NCBI GenBank assembly: GCA_963697975.1
Contig: OY969111.1
Location: 4,774,001 to 4,838,000 of the forward strand
Source of the DNA: QHXM01 sp963697975
Lineage (GTDB): Bacteria > Acidobacteriota > Blastocatellia > Pyrinomonadales > Pyrinomonadaceae
Direction of reading: 5' to 3'
DNA length: 64,000 nucleotides
The position numbers were made by a program, and so were the translations under genes. A model generated the notes under the pieces. It did not search any database, was not told the DNA's origin, and was given only the letters and a program-made list of their open reading frames with translations. Shown here in pieces: positions 43,880 to 52,956 of this stretch; the first letter of the stretch is position 1, and each line of letters starts with the position of its first letter.

Positions 43880-44491
43880 TCAGCCGCCGGACACGATAAT
43901 CTGACTGTCAACGGTTCTCACACCTTTGACGGCTTTGACCAGCCTCTCGACCTGGTTCTTTAGGGCTTGTGTGTCTACAGTTCCGATCAAAGTGGCTTTG
44001 CCGTTACTCACCGTGACGGTGACGCCGACCGTTGAGAGCGTGGCATCCTCGGCCATCTTTTTATCAATCGCCGATTGAACCGCTGCATCATCATTGCCGC
44101 TCGTCGTCGTCGCGGGCGCTGCGGTGGCAGGTGCGGGCTGTTCGATAATAATCGGAGGCTGTGTGGTGGTCGTTGCCGGTTGTTGAATGATGATTGGTGT
44201 CTGTGGTTGCGGTGTGGCCTGCTGAATAATCACGGGTTGCTGCGGGAGGGGTGTGGCCGCCGTCTGCACGTTGGCGTTAACCTCCGTGCCGTTGTTCTGC
44301 CTGTTCAAAATAAACAGGAAGAGTATGGTCACCAGAGCCACCGCGCCGATGACGAGCGCGGCCACGACACCCGTTGAAACTCCACGCCGCTCAGGCGCGC
44401 GAGCCGTCACCGTTTGCACCACCTCGCGGCGCGCGGTCGGCGTCTCAATAACCACGCGGCTTCTTTTATGCTGTTCCTCATCGTAAGCCAT
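43880..44491 (-). CDS. BON-domain membrane protein
   Basis: 203 residues. A cytoplasmic N-terminal ~40 residues precede one transmembrane helix (GVVAALVIGAVALVTILFLFIL). A Pro/Gln/Thr-rich linker with repeated VIIQQATPQPQTPIIIQQ segments follows, then a C-terminal BON domain (AIDKKMAEDATLSTVGVTVTVSNGKATLIGTVDTQALKNQVE). BON domains bind phospholipid or other hydrophobic surfaces. The topology puts the BON domain in the periplasm. Confidence 0.85.
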   Translation of the reverse strand: MAYDEEQHKRSRVVIETPTARREVVQTVTARAPERRGVSTGVVAALVIGAVALVTILFLFILNRQNNGTEVNANVQTAATPLPQQPVIIQQATPQPQTPIIIQQPATTTTQPPIIIEQPAPATAAPATTTSGNDDAAVQSAIDKKMAEDATLSTVGVTVTVSNGKATLIGTVDTQALKNQVERLVKAVKGVRTVDSQIIVSGG

Positions 44492-44712
44492 GTATTCGTC
44501 TCCTGATCCTCAAAAAGTTTGTTATCAATTCCGCGAGGTTTGATCTTAGCGAATCTTCTCCACCTCACATTGCATTTAGCAAATGTTATTCCGCGCACAG
44601 CCAAAGACTGAAACGAAGGCCGAAACATGGAAAACCGCCCTTTTCCTTCACTTTTACCATCCCCACGCCAAAGGCAAACGCATCATCTTGACCTCCGACC
44701 GTATGCAATGGA

Positions 44713-44816
44713 AACAGGAGTCGGAAGACAGAAGACAGGAGACAGAATAAAACAAAAGTGGTTTTCGCCTCTTCATTCTGACTTCTGACTCCTGAATTCT
44801 GACTTCTGTCTCCTGC
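44713..44816. repeat. Heptad inverted repeat, AGACAGR family (copy 1)
   Basis: Left arm 44715-44748 is AGTCGGA/AGACAGA/AGACAGG/AGACAGA-type heptads. Right arm 44775-44815 is the complementary series with an extra heptad. The loop AAAACAAAAGTGGTTTTCGCC resembles the loop of the related copy at 48081. Confidence 0.85.
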
Positions 44817-44858
44817 GTTTGTTGACCTGTTTGCCTATGGCCTCGCATAATCCTCTTT

Positions 44859-45803
44859 ATGACGACGGCAATTATTCATCATCCGATTTACAAAGAGCAT
44901 GAGACGGGCGAGGGGCATCCCGAAAGACCTGAGCGTTACACGGTCGTGATGGAGGCTTTGCGTGGAGACGAGAAGCTGTGGCCTGAACTTCTGGAGTTAC
45001 AGGCGAGCGCCGCCCCGCGCGGGTTGGTACAGGCCTGTCACACGCCGCAGCATTACAAAGCCATCGAGCGTGCGGTGAGCGAAGGTACGGGCTATCTGGA
45101 TTCGGACACTGTGGTCTCGATGCGCTCGATGGACGCGGCGCTCAATGCGGCTGGCGGAGTGTGCAGGGCTGTGGATGCGTTGATGCAGGGTGAAGCTAAG
45201 AACGCTTTCCTTCCTGTGCGTCCGCCCGGACATCACGCGACGGCAGAACACGCGATGGGCTTCTGTCTCTTCAACAACGTCGCCATCGGCGCGCGTTACG
45301 CGCAGACCACTTATCCTGAGATCGAGCGCGTCGCCATCGTTGACTGGGACGTGCATCATGGCAACGGGACGCAGGGAATCTTTTACGATGATCCTTCCGT
45401 CTTCTTCTTCTCCATGCACCAGTATCCCTGGTATCCGGGAAGCGGGGCGCGCGGCGAGACAGGGATAGGACGCGGTCGCGGTTACACCTTGAATGTTCCC
45501 GTGCGCGCTGCCACCCGCGCCTCAGAGCAGCGCAGCATGTTAGACGCGGCGCTCGAAGAGATAGGCGCAAAGTTCAAGCCCGACCTCCTCTTTATCTCGG
45601 CAGGTTTTGACGCGCACGAGGCCAACCCGTTGGGGCAATTATTGTTGACCGACGAAGATTTCACGCGGATGACACGCACGGTCAAGCAGTGGGCCGAAAG
45701 CGCATGCGCGGGCCGAGTCATCTCCTGTCTTGAAGGCGGCTACAATCTAGGCACACTCGGCGCGACTGTGCGCGCTCATGTCAGTGAATTGATGAAGAAA
45801 TAG
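44859..45803 (+). CDS. Histone-deacetylase/acetylpolyamine-hydrolase family protein
   Basis: 314 residues. Zinc-site and active-site motifs are intact: RPPGHHA, DWDVHHGNGTQ, GFDAHEANPL and LEGGYNL. The start MTTAIIHHPIYKEHETGEGHPERPERYTVV is typical of bacterial class II-like HDAC proteins (including acetoin-utilisation type). It removes acyl groups from lysines or polyamines; the substrate cannot be told from sequence. No strong ribosome binding site precedes the ATG. Confidence 0.92.
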   Translation: MTTAIIHHPIYKEHETGEGHPERPERYTVVMEALRGDEKLWPELLELQASAAPRGLVQACHTPQHYKAIERAVSEGTGYLDSDTVVSMRSMDAALNAAGGVCRAVDALMQGEAKNAFLPVRPPGHHATAEHAMGFCLFNNVAIGARYAQTTYPEIERVAIVDWDVHHGNGTQGIFYDDPSVFFFSMHQYPWYPGSGARGETGIGRGRGYTLNVPVRAATRASEQRSMLDAALEEIGAKFKPDLLFISAGFDAHEANPLGQLLLTDEDFTRMTRTVKQWAESACAGRVISCLEGGYNLGTLGATVRAHVSELMKK

Positions 45804-45852
45804 CTTTGGTGCAGTTGTCCCGGTTTAAGCCGCCAGGTTTCGCCAGGTTCTC

Positions 45853-46368
45853 TTATTTCTCTCTGGCAGATCGCCCCGCCAGCAGTGCGATTGGTAATCC
45901 GACCAGGAAAGCGTGTCCAATAAATGCTGGCAGAAAGGTGCGTAAGGAAAACGACGGACTGGAACCGATGGCTGAAAGCGGGATGACGACATAATTCATC
46001 ACCAGATAAGCAATCATCCCGTAAATTAATCCGCTCACAACGGCGTGACGAATCAACACAGGCAAATTCAGACTTATCACGTAATAAACTGCGGCGATGC
46101 ATGTGGCCACAACGAAGTGAAGCAGAATGCCGAGCAGAAAAGTTGGGACTCCACCTTCAAACGATGCCTCCCTGCCGAGCAACCCGGAAGCGACGGATTG
46201 GAAAATCCGCAGCGGCCTTGCGCCCAATATCAAACCGTAAAAGATTAGAGCAAACAGCCCGTCCAGTATTCCGACGACCAGGCCGCCATAAAGGATCGTC
46301 TCAAGAGCGCGCGGGCGTCTCGCGGTAGAGGCGTCATCGCCGGAATTTGCGAAAGCGGGATTGGTCAT
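45853..46368 (-). CDS. Unknown four-helix membrane protein
   Basis: 171 residues with about four hydrophobic segments (ILYGGLVVGILDGLFALIFYG, FLLGILLHFVVATCIAAVYYVI, GLIYGMIAYLVMNYVVIPL, FIGHAFLVGLPIALLAG) after a disordered ~20-residue N-terminus. Pattern resembles YagU/DUF1440-like inner-membrane proteins, but that is weak. It stands alone in orientation. Confidence 0.6.
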   Translation of the reverse strand: MTNPAFANSGDDASTARRPRALETILYGGLVVGILDGLFALIFYGLILGARPLRIFQSVASGLLGREASFEGGVPTFLLGILLHFVVATCIAAVYYVISLNLPVLIRHAVVSGLIYGMIAYLVMNYVVIPLSAIGSSPSFSLRTFLPAFIGHAFLVGLPIALLAGRSAREK

Positions 46369-46709
46369 ACGTTTTCTCTACTATCTGGAATTGAGTGTTA
46401 TCCAAACTCAGTTCGGGGATTAGCACTTTGGGGACGTATTCTAGATGAAGTGAGCGGCCAATAAAAGTTTGTCCCGGTAATTATTTCTGTACACTGCGGC
46501 AGCCCTTGCGGTAAACTCCGTGTTGCTCAAAAGGCTTCGGGACGTGATGTGTCGTATCAGAGCATTTCTTGAGCAAAGAGTTGCTTGATCGTCCGCGCTC
46601 GATGGCGGTCACAGTCACGAAACGGATTCCAACAGACGAGCGCCAGGCCCTTAGACAAAGAGGAAAGCCTCAAATCCTCGCGCACGGCTTTCCGCAGGGA
46701 GAAGCTAAC
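46369..46709. other. Divergent intergenic region
   Basis: About 340 bp. The plus-strand frame of the next gene stays open from 46569, but the better start is at 46710 (ribosome binding site and start of the zinc-ribbon domain). Nothing else recognised. Confidence 0.35.
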
Positions 46710-47003
46710 ATGCCAGACGTAGAGATCACTTGCGCCGAGTGCGGCACAGAGTTCCCATTCACCGAACGTGAGCAGGAGTATTACGCGGAGAGAAACCTGA
46801 GCCAGCCGAAGCGTTGTAAGGCTTGCCGTGATAGTCGCCGTGCCAATTTCGGCGGCGGAGGACGAGGCGCAGGGGGCGGCGAACGCCAGCGCTTTGAAAT
46901 CACTTGCGACCAGTGCGGCAAAACCGACAACGTGCCCTTCAAGCCTTCGAGCGGAAGACCTGTGCTGTGCGGCGAATGCTTTGCCGCCAGCCGCGCGCAG
47001 TAA
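46710..47003 (+). CDS. Double zinc-ribbon protein (paralogue of the gene at 29670)
   Basis: 97 residues from ATG 46710 with GGGAGAAG upstream; the frame is open for a further 47 codons upstream. Two ribbons: CAECGTEFPFTEREQEYYAERNLSQPKRCKAC and CDQCGKTDNVPFKPSSGRPVLCGECF, joined by a Gly/Arg-rich linker (GGGGRGAGGGERQ). The same architecture occurs at 29670-30047. The RGG-like linker hints at RNA or DNA binding. Function unknown. Confidence 0.75.
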   Translation: MPDVEITCAECGTEFPFTEREQEYYAERNLSQPKRCKACRDSRRANFGGGGRGAGGGERQRFEITCDQCGKTDNVPFKPSSGRPVLCGECFAASRAQ

Positions 47004-47071
47004 GTCGAAGAATTCAGCGCGAACAAACGGGGCGTTTCTTCCGTATAGGCTAACGTTGTAGATTCTTGAGC

Positions 47072-47090
47072 AAGCCGGGAGGCTTTTTCT
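47072..47090 (+). terminator. Short terminator hairpin
   Basis: AAGCC, tetraloop GGGA, GGCTT, then TTTCTT. The stem is short but the U-tract and position after the zinc-ribbon gene fit a terminator. Confidence 0.5.
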
Positions 47091-47213
47091 TCAATTATTA
47101 GACGAAGCAAAATCAGCCTCGCTTGCCCGAACAATTTAAGACTGTAGTTTGAATTAAGCTGACATTTCCCGGCGAGCAAGTTGGCTTGTCCGGGGTCCAG
47201 CCAGCGTTTGAAG

Positions 47214-48011
47214 ATGAGTTACGAAACCGTCCAACTGGAGATGCGTGAGGCCGCCACAGCCGTCATCACGCTCAATCGCCCGGCAGCGCTCAATGCGCTG
47301 ACGGTCACGATGGGGCATGAATTTCGCAGCGCGATGAATGAAGCGCGCGAAGGCGGCGCGCGGGCGATTGTCCTGACCGGGGCGGGTCGCGCTTTCTGCG
47401 CGGGCGGTGATCTGCGTGAGATGCGCGCGATGGCGGAGAAAGAAGGACGCCTTCAAGCCTTCTTCGATGAACCGCTCACGCTGATACATGATTGCATCAG
47501 GCTGATTAGAGAAACGCCCGTGCCTGTTATTGCCGCCGTCAACGGCATGGCGACCGGGGGCGGTTGCAACTTCGCCCTGGCGTGCGATCTCGTGCTGGCT
47601 GCCGAGAGCGCGCAATTCAATCAGGCGTTCATCCGGATTGGTTTGACGCCTGACTGCGGTGGAACATTCATTCTGCCGCGCCTCGTCGGATGGAAGCGCG
47701 CGACAGAACTGTTGATGACGGGCGACATGGTTGACGCCAAACAGGCTGAAGCGTTGGGAATGATTAATCGGGTCGTCGCCGACGGAGAGTTGATGGCAGA
47801 GGCGCTCAATCTCGCCAGTCGTCTCGCCAGCGCCCCGACCGCAGCGCTCGCGCGAATCAAGAGCTTGTTGGATCAAAGCGCTACAAACGATTACAACGCG
47901 CAGCTTGAGCTTGAACACAAGGCGCAAATCGAGTCAGGTCAAACAAAAGATTTCAGTGAAGGCGTCGCAGCCTTTATAGAGAAACGGCCACCAAAGTTTA
48001 CTGGTGGATAA
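47214..48011 (+). CDS. Enoyl-CoA hydratase/isomerase family protein
   Basis: 265 residues from ATG 47214 (MSYETVQLEMREAATAVITLNRPAALNAL); an upstream frame adds 11 residues without support. Crotonase signatures: GAGRAFCAGGDLREM (oxyanion hole) and IAAVNGMATGGGCNFALACDLVLAAESAQF, then RIGLTPDCGGTFILPRLVG. The Asp in LTPDCG suits the PaaG-like isomerase branch better than the Glu-Glu hydratases. Likely role in acyl-CoA breakdown. Followed at once by a heptad repeat and the MFS gene. Confidence 0.9.
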   Translation: MSYETVQLEMREAATAVITLNRPAALNALTVTMGHEFRSAMNEAREGGARAIVLTGAGRAFCAGGDLREMRAMAEKEGRLQAFFDEPLTLIHDCIRLIRETPVPVIAAVNGMATGGGCNFALACDLVLAAESAQFNQAFIRIGLTPDCGGTFILPRLVGWKRATELLMTGDMVDAKQAEALGMINRVVADGELMAEALNLASRLASAPTAALARIKSLLDQSATNDYNAQLELEHKAQIESGQTKDFSEGVAAFIEKRPPKFTGG

Positions 48012-48080
48012 AGAAGTTTCCCGAAAGTTTTTCAGAAGGCTGCGAGCCGCTTGGATGAGAATCCGGCGGCTCATTTCTTT

Positions 48081-48176
48081 GAGGAGACGGAAGACAGAAG
48101 TCAGGAGACAGGAGAAAAGAAGAACGGTTTCAGCCATTCATTCTGACTTCTGTTTTCTGACTCCTGAATTCTGCGT
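48081..48176. repeat. Heptad inverted repeat, AGACAGR family (copy 2)
   Basis: Left arm 48081-48115 (GAGACGGAAGACAGAAGTCAG heptads) pairs with right arm 48138-48176. The loop AAAGAAGAACGGTTTCAGCC matches the loop type of the copy at 44713 (…GTGGTTTTCGCC). It ends five bases before the MFS start codon. Confidence 0.85.
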
Positions 48177-48180
48177 TGTT

Positions 48181-49536
48181 ATGTCTACTTTAACTTACAT
48201 GCAATTACTGCGGGGCAATCGCTCGTTCAGGCGATTGTGGTCTGGACAGGTCGTGTCCGAACTCGGCAACTGGTTCAACTTCATCGCCGGACTGGGATTG
48301 GTGCGCGCGGTTTCTGTTGCTGCGCCGGATGCGACGGCCATCATGCTTGTCGCCCGGTTTGCGCCGTTCGCGCTGTTTGCTCCATTCGCGGGGGCGTTCG
48401 CTGATCGCTGGTCGCGGCGCACCGTGATGATCGTGTCGGATGTGGCGCGCGGATTTGTCGCGCTCGGCTTCCTGCTGGTGGATGGGCCGGAGGATTTGTG
48501 GATCGCCTACGTCTGTTCGGTGGCGGCTTCGCTTCTGACAGCGTTCTTTGAGGCTGCCAAGAACGGGGCGCTGCCAAACATCACGGGCGGACAGGGTTTA
48601 TTGGCCGGAAACGCTTTGATGTTCTCTTCGCGCTTCCTGCTGATGTCGTTCGGCGCGGCGCTGGGCGGCTGGGCTTCCGCTCGCTTCGGCTACAAGACGG
48701 CCTTCATCATCAACGCGGTTTCGTTCATCGTCTCCGCTTATTCCATTTGGCTCATCCCTGAAAAAGAGATGAGGGAAGAGAGTATAGACGAAGCTGACAA
48801 GCGTCGTGAGACGGAATCTCTTGAGACGAAGAAACGCCCGCGCTTCTGGACTGACTTGCAGGATGGCTGGAAGTACATCGCGCGTTATCCTTTGGTCGCG
48901 GGCATCATCGGCGTGAACGTGTTGTGGGCGACCGGTGGCGGCGCGTGCAACCTGATTTACGACCGGCTGGGCGGCGTAGTCTTCGCCGGGCAGGGCGGAC
49001 TCGAAGGTGATGCGGGCGTCGCGGCGCTTTATGCGACGGTGGGCGCTGGCGTATTCGTCGGGATGCTGTGCGCCCGGCGCGTCGGCACACACGTCGAGAT
49101 GCACGGGCTAACGTCCAAATTCATCGGCTGGATGTTGTTCGCGCACGGCATCATCTTCGCCGTCGCCGGGTTGATGCCGACGCTCTGGCTGGCAGGCTTG
49201 ATGCTGTTCCTGTCTCGCTTCATCATCGGCATAGAGTACGCGGTGCAGGAGACTTTGTTGATGCGCCTGATACCTGACAATTTGCGCGGGCGCGTCATCA
49301 CAACCGACCGCGCGGCGGAAGTCCTCGTGATGAGTATCTCGACGATCTTCGCTGCCTGGTCGCTGCACGCGATCAGCGCACGCACGCTGACGATTATCTC
49401 AGGATTGCTGTCGGCAACGCCGGGTCTCATCTGGCTCATGCTGTTTGCCTTCGGCAAATTGCGTATGCCTGCGGAGGTGGAAGAGGCGCGAGCGCAGGAT
49501 GATGAAAAGGAAGTCCTGCTGGCTTCCGCCGGATGA
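48181..49536 (+). CDS. MFS transporter
   Basis: 451 residues from ATG 48181; the longer open frame back to 48004 would translate the heptad repeat. About 12 membrane segments. The start LLRGNRSFRRLWSGQVVSELGNWFNFIAGLGLV and the motif-A-like FADRWSRRTVMIVSD are typical of the enterobactin-exporter/MFS_3 type. A cytoplasmic loop (KEMREESIDEADKRRETESLETKKR) separates the halves. Substrate unknown; drug or siderophore efflux is usual for this type. Confidence 0.9.
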   Translation: MSTLTYMQLLRGNRSFRRLWSGQVVSELGNWFNFIAGLGLVRAVSVAAPDATAIMLVARFAPFALFAPFAGAFADRWSRRTVMIVSDVARGFVALGFLLVDGPEDLWIAYVCSVAASLLTAFFEAAKNGALPNITGGQGLLAGNALMFSSRFLLMSFGAALGGWASARFGYKTAFIINAVSFIVSAYSIWLIPEKEMREESIDEADKRRETESLETKKRPRFWTDLQDGWKYIARYPLVAGIIGVNVLWATGGGACNLIYDRLGGVVFAGQGGLEGDAGVAALYATVGAGVFVGMLCARRVGTHVEMHGLTSKFIGWMLFAHGIIFAVAGLMPTLWLAGLMLFLSRFIIGIEYAVQETLLMRLIPDNLRGRVITTDRAAEVLVMSISTIFAAWSLHAISARTLTIISGLLSATPGLIWLMLFAFGKLRMPAEVEEARAQDDEKEVLLASAG

Positions 49537-49572
49537 AACAGACTCGTTTCTAGCGTAATATGCAGCGAGTCA

Positions 49573-49666
49573 CTTGTAGGGGCAGGGCTTGTCCCTGCCC
49601 TCATGTTCATAAAAGGCTGCGTTGAATCCGTAGCAACGCGGGTAGGGACAAGCCCTGCCCCTACTA
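49573..49666. repeat. Inverted repeat, GTAGGGGCAGGGCTTGTCCC family
   Basis: Left arm 49575-49599 and right arm 49640-49664 pair, and each arm is itself palindromic (GGGCAGGG-CTT-GTCCCTGCCC). This is a dispersed repeat type seen in many bacterial genomes. Unlike the other repeats here it has no 7-nt period. Confidence 0.8.
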
Positions 49667-49673
49667 TTATTCT

Positions 49674-51971
49674 ATGCAGAAGCAGATTGAAGGAGAGCGT
49701 AGCAGGTTTAGGCAGAGATTGACGCGTGCGCAATTGTGGCTGCGGCGCGTGATGCCGCATGTGGCGATTGTCTCAAGCTTGTTGCTCGTCGTCTGGTTAC
49801 TCTTCGGGGACAGTCAGGCTTTCCATCAAAGTTTCCTCGGCACATTCTTCGGCTACCTCACCTTCTGTGCAGTTTGTCTGACGGGTCTCTATTACGGCGT
49901 GAAGGCGCTCCGCTGGTTGAAGAGAAAACTTCTCTGGCGTGTTCGCCGCCGCCTCGTGATTACCTATCTCTTCGTCGGGCTGACGCCGATCATCCTGTTG
50001 ACGCTGCTCGGCCTCGTTTCAGCTTTCGGCGGGTCGGGGCAGGGAATGGCGCGCATCATCACCGCGCAGGCTAATGCAACTGAGCGGCAGACTCAATCAA
50101 GTGCGCGCTATCTCGCGGAAGCCTTCGCGCGCCTGCCATCCAACGCGGACGACCGCACCATTCAAGCATGGCTCGACGAGCGCGCGGCGCTGCTGCGCGG
50201 GTCGCTGCCGGGAGCGCGCGTGGCGCTGTGGCGCGGCGCAGCGGGCGAAGACGCGGCTGCAATCGGACACAAAGGCTCGGCGCAGTTTATCAGCATCCTT
50301 GATGATGAGAGCACGCGTGGCGTCGGGGAAGATTCGCCGTCGGTGGGCTATCGTTTGCCGGAATGGTTGCGCGGGCGCGGGGAGTGGAGCGGGCTGGCTT
50401 TCAACGCGCCGACAAAACCGGAAGAGAATTTCGGCTCTCCGTCAATGCGCGCTCTTACTCGCGGCATTGCGACAAATCGCCCGTTCGCGTTGCTGCTGGT
50501 TGTGCCGGTGAGTCGCGCTCTCGTTCAGCAATATCGTGAAACGACGGGCATCTATGTTCGCCCGTTCTTCGTTTACAGAGGCTTGAATACGGAAAGCAGC
50601 CGGGTGGATTCAAGGCTGGGCTATGGAAACCAGAGAAACGGTGATTCAAATGGCGAACTAAGTAGCGAAGACGCGGCGCGCGAACGTGATGTCGAGAATA
50701 TGTTTCGCAAGGATCAGTTTGGCGAACAGGTGGGCGAGTCGTTTTACGTGGTCATGCTGCCGTCAACCAACTGGGCGAGCGGTGAAGCGAGTGAGCACCT
50801 GAGCTTTGTGTTTGATTGGTCGTGGGCGCTGGTGAGCAAACAGTTTTGGGGACATGGCGAGCCGGGCGAACTCTGGCGCCGGGCTTTGTGGTACACCAGC
50901 ATAGCCTTCCTCGTGCTGGAGTTGCTGGCGCTGATTGCTGCCATCTGGATGACGCGCGCCGTCACCGGCACGGTGCATAAACTCTATCGCGCCGTCGAGT
51001 TTATCAAGCAGGGCGACTTCTCTCATCGCGTGCATGTCCGTTCGCAGGATCAACTCGGTGAACTCGCTGTAGCCTTCAATGATATGTCTGCGAACATCGA
51101 AGTGCTGTTGGAGGAACGTGTCGAGCGCGAGCGATTGGAACGCGAGGTCGAAATCGCAGCCGAAGTGCAGGCTCAGCTTTTCCCGCGCAGTGTTCCTGAG
51201 CTTTTGACGGTTGAGATTTCCGCCGAATGTCGCGCGGCGCGCGGCGTCGCGGGCGACTATTACGATTACATCGAGATCGCGCCCGGCCTCGTCGTGTTGG
51301 CGCTCGGCGATGTGTCCGGCAAAGGCATCTCGGCCTCGCTCGTGATGTCGAACCTGCAAGCTTCCCTGCGCGCGCAGGCCACCATTACTGCCGAGCGACT
51401 GGAGATAGCCGAGCGCGCCGTCGCCGCGTCTGCCGAAGCGGGCGCTGACGGTGGCGGTCAATTGCTCACGCACGTTGTCGCGGCGGATGAGATTGACGGC
51501 GCGGTTTCGCGCAAGATGACGAACATCAATCGCCAACTCTGCCTCAGCACCGAATCCAACCGCTTCGCCACGCTCTTTCTGGCTCTCTATGAAGATCGCA
51601 CACGACAGTTTCGCTACAGTAACGCGGGGCACAATGCGCCGATTCTCGTCCGCACGGATGGAACGGTTGAGCGTCTGACGACGGGCGGGATGATGGTCGG
51701 AGCATTTGAGTGGGCGAAGTATGAAGAGGCTGGCGCAGCGCTCGCGCCGGGTGATGTGCTGCTCATCTTCTCGGATGGCATCAGCGAAGCCGAAAACGAG
51801 ACCGGAGAGGAATACGGCGAAGAGCGCCTCGCACGATTTGCCGTCGAGCGCCGCCAGTTGTCAGCCCATGAATTGCGCGACGCTATTTTTGCAGAAGTAG
51901 ATGTCTGGTCGGGCGCACGCGAAAGAGACGACGATCAAACGCTGGTGATAGTCAAAGGCCGTAAATCGTAA
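49674..51971 (+). CDS. Membrane HAMP/SpoIIE-type serine phosphatase
   Basis: 765 residues. Three transmembrane helices lie in residues ~28-125 and a fourth at ~405-430, flanking an extracytoplasmic region. A HAMP domain (ARAVTGTVHKLYRAVEFIKQGDFSHRVHVRSQDQLGELAVAFNDM) is followed by a short coiled coil and a PP2C/SpoIIE phosphatase domain (AAEVQAQLFPRS, ARGVAGDYYDYI, LGDVSGKGISASLVM, YSNAGHNAPIL, FSDGISEAENETGEEYG). RsbU-like: it would dephosphorylate an anti-anti-sigma protein. The end KGRKS-stop runs into CGTRAAT heptads. Confidence 0.92.
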   Translation: MQKQIEGERSRFRQRLTRAQLWLRRVMPHVAIVSSLLLVVWLLFGDSQAFHQSFLGTFFGYLTFCAVCLTGLYYGVKALRWLKRKLLWRVRRRLVITYLFVGLTPIILLTLLGLVSAFGGSGQGMARIITAQANATERQTQSSARYLAEAFARLPSNADDRTIQAWLDERAALLRGSLPGARVALWRGAAGEDAAAIGHKGSAQFISILDDESTRGVGEDSPSVGYRLPEWLRGRGEWSGLAFNAPTKPEENFGSPSMRALTRGIATNRPFALLLVVPVSRALVQQYRETTGIYVRPFFVYRGLNTESSRVDSRLGYGNQRNGDSNGELSSEDAARERDVENMFRKDQFGEQVGESFYVVMLPSTNWASGEASEHLSFVFDWSWALVSKQFWGHGEPGELWRRALWYTSIAFLVLELLALIAAIWMTRAVTGTVHKLYRAVEFIKQGDFSHRVHVRSQDQLGELAVAFNDMSANIEVLLEERVERERLEREVEIAAEVQAQLFPRSVPELLTVEISAECRAARGVAGDYYDYIEIAPGLVVLALGDVSGKGISASLVMSNLQASLRAQATITAERLEIAERAVAASAEAGADGGGQLLTHVVAADEIDGAVSRKMTNINRQLCLSTESNRFATLFLALYEDRTRQFRYSNAGHNAPILVRTDGTVERLTTGGMMVGAFEWAKYEEAGAALAPGDVLLIFSDGISEAENETGEEYGEERLARFAVERRQLSAHELRDAIFAEVDVWSGARERDDDQTLVIVKGRKS

Positions 51972-52036
51972 ATCGTGAATCGTGAATAGATGAACGGCTT
52001 TTTCCATTTACGACTCACGATTTACGATTCACGAAT
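51960..52036. repeat. Heptad inverted repeat, CGTRAAT family (copy 1)
   Basis: Left arm 51960-51988 (CGTAAAT/CGTGAAT heptads) begins within the last codons of the phosphatase gene. Right arm 52004-52036 is complementary. The loop is GATGAACGGCTTTTTCC. It separates convergent genes. Confidence 0.85.
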
Positions 52037-52956
52037 CAGGCTGTGATGATCGTCGCGCGCAGGCCCGTCAACTCGGAGAAATCTTTTGAGTAGACTGTCT
52101 CTACTTTGCGGACGCGGTTGACGGTTTCGACCAGATCGCTGGTGGGGATGAAGCCGTCTTCGGCGTGAGCGATGGCCCATGCGGGAAGATGCAGGGCGAC
52201 CTGAAGCAAATCTTCCACGAAGCGCAGGTATTGTTGCTTGGTGACGACGCTCGTGCCCAGCCGCCCGCCTCTGGCCTTCTCGAACTCAGCCCAGAATTCG
52301 TCCCCGCCGCGCAGCCATTCTTCGCGCCAGGCAGAAAACGTATCACGGCGCTGCTCGTGCAAGCTTCGCGGGCGCGGCAATCGAAGATAAAGCAGATTGG
52401 TGTGCTGCTCGGCGATGAAGTCGCGCGCCTCGCGGTTGTCGCTCGTGTTGCGTTGCGAGTTGTTGACGGGCGGAACTTGCGACTGCCATGAGCGGCGAAA
52501 GACCTGCGAGAGCGGCTGGCGAAACTCGCGCGTCTCTTCATCAAAAGAGAGTGCGTAGTCGCCAACGGTCATCCCGCAGGCGAGGGCCAGTGCGCGTTCG
52601 GCGGGGGATTCGAGCTTCTCTATGTTCCGGCGCACATTGTCAAACCACCATGCGTCAGTTTCGTTGAACCATTTCCGTAGCGCCGGATTCTCCAGCTTGT
52701 GGCGCGGCACGTAAGCATCTTCGAGGACGAGCGAGACATCTTCTTCCGATAATTGCTCCGTGTTGTTCTCGACAAACGCGGCGGCTTTCGTCGCCGCCCA
52801 CTGCGCCAGATCATTTGTCGCCACGCGCGCCCCCCAGCGTTTGAGATACACGCCGAGGTCAGGCTCGCCCGTGAAGGCCAGGCTGATTGATTTGAACTTG
52901 AGACGACGCAGCACGCCCAACTCGAAAGCGAGCCACCCGTTCGGAATTGTGCTCAT
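52036..52956 (-). CDS. Degenerate D12-class DNA adenine methylase-like protein
   Basis: 306 residues. The N-terminal half (SISLAFTGEPDLGVYLKRWGARVATNDLAQWAATKAAAFVENN...LSEEDVSLVLE) follows the pattern of D12-class adenine methylases (FxGxgxVaxylkrwGxxVxxND). The region where DPPY should occur reads NLLYLRLPRPRSLHEQ, so the catalytic motif is missing. It may be an inactive relative or a different enzyme built on the same fold. It overlaps the upstream HD-GYP gene by four bases (ATGA), so both are translationally coupled. Confidence 0.5.
   Translation of the reverse strand: MSTIPNGWLAFELGVLRRLKFKSISLAFTGEPDLGVYLKRWGARVATNDLAQWAATKAAAFVENNTEQLSEEDVSLVLEDAYVPRHKLENPALRKWFNETDAWWFDNVRRNIEKLESPAERALALACGMTVGDYALSFDEETREFRQPLSQVFRRSWQSQVPPVNNSQRNTSDNREARDFIAEQHTNLLYLRLPRPRSLHEQRRDTFSAWREEWLRGGDEFWAEFEKARGGRLGTSVVTKQQYLRFVEDLLQVALHLPAWAIAHAEDGFIPTSDLVETVNRVRKVETVYSKDFSELTGLRATIITA

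Noticed and set aside
46569..46709. N-terminal extension of the zinc-ribbon gene
   Set aside because: The better ribosome binding site and the start of the conserved domain are at 46710; the paralogue at 29670 gives no support for this segment.
48004..48180. N-terminal extension of the MFS transporter
   Set aside because: It would translate the 3' end of the hydratase junction and the AGACAGR heptad repeat; the ATG at 48181 starts the conserved MFS sequence.
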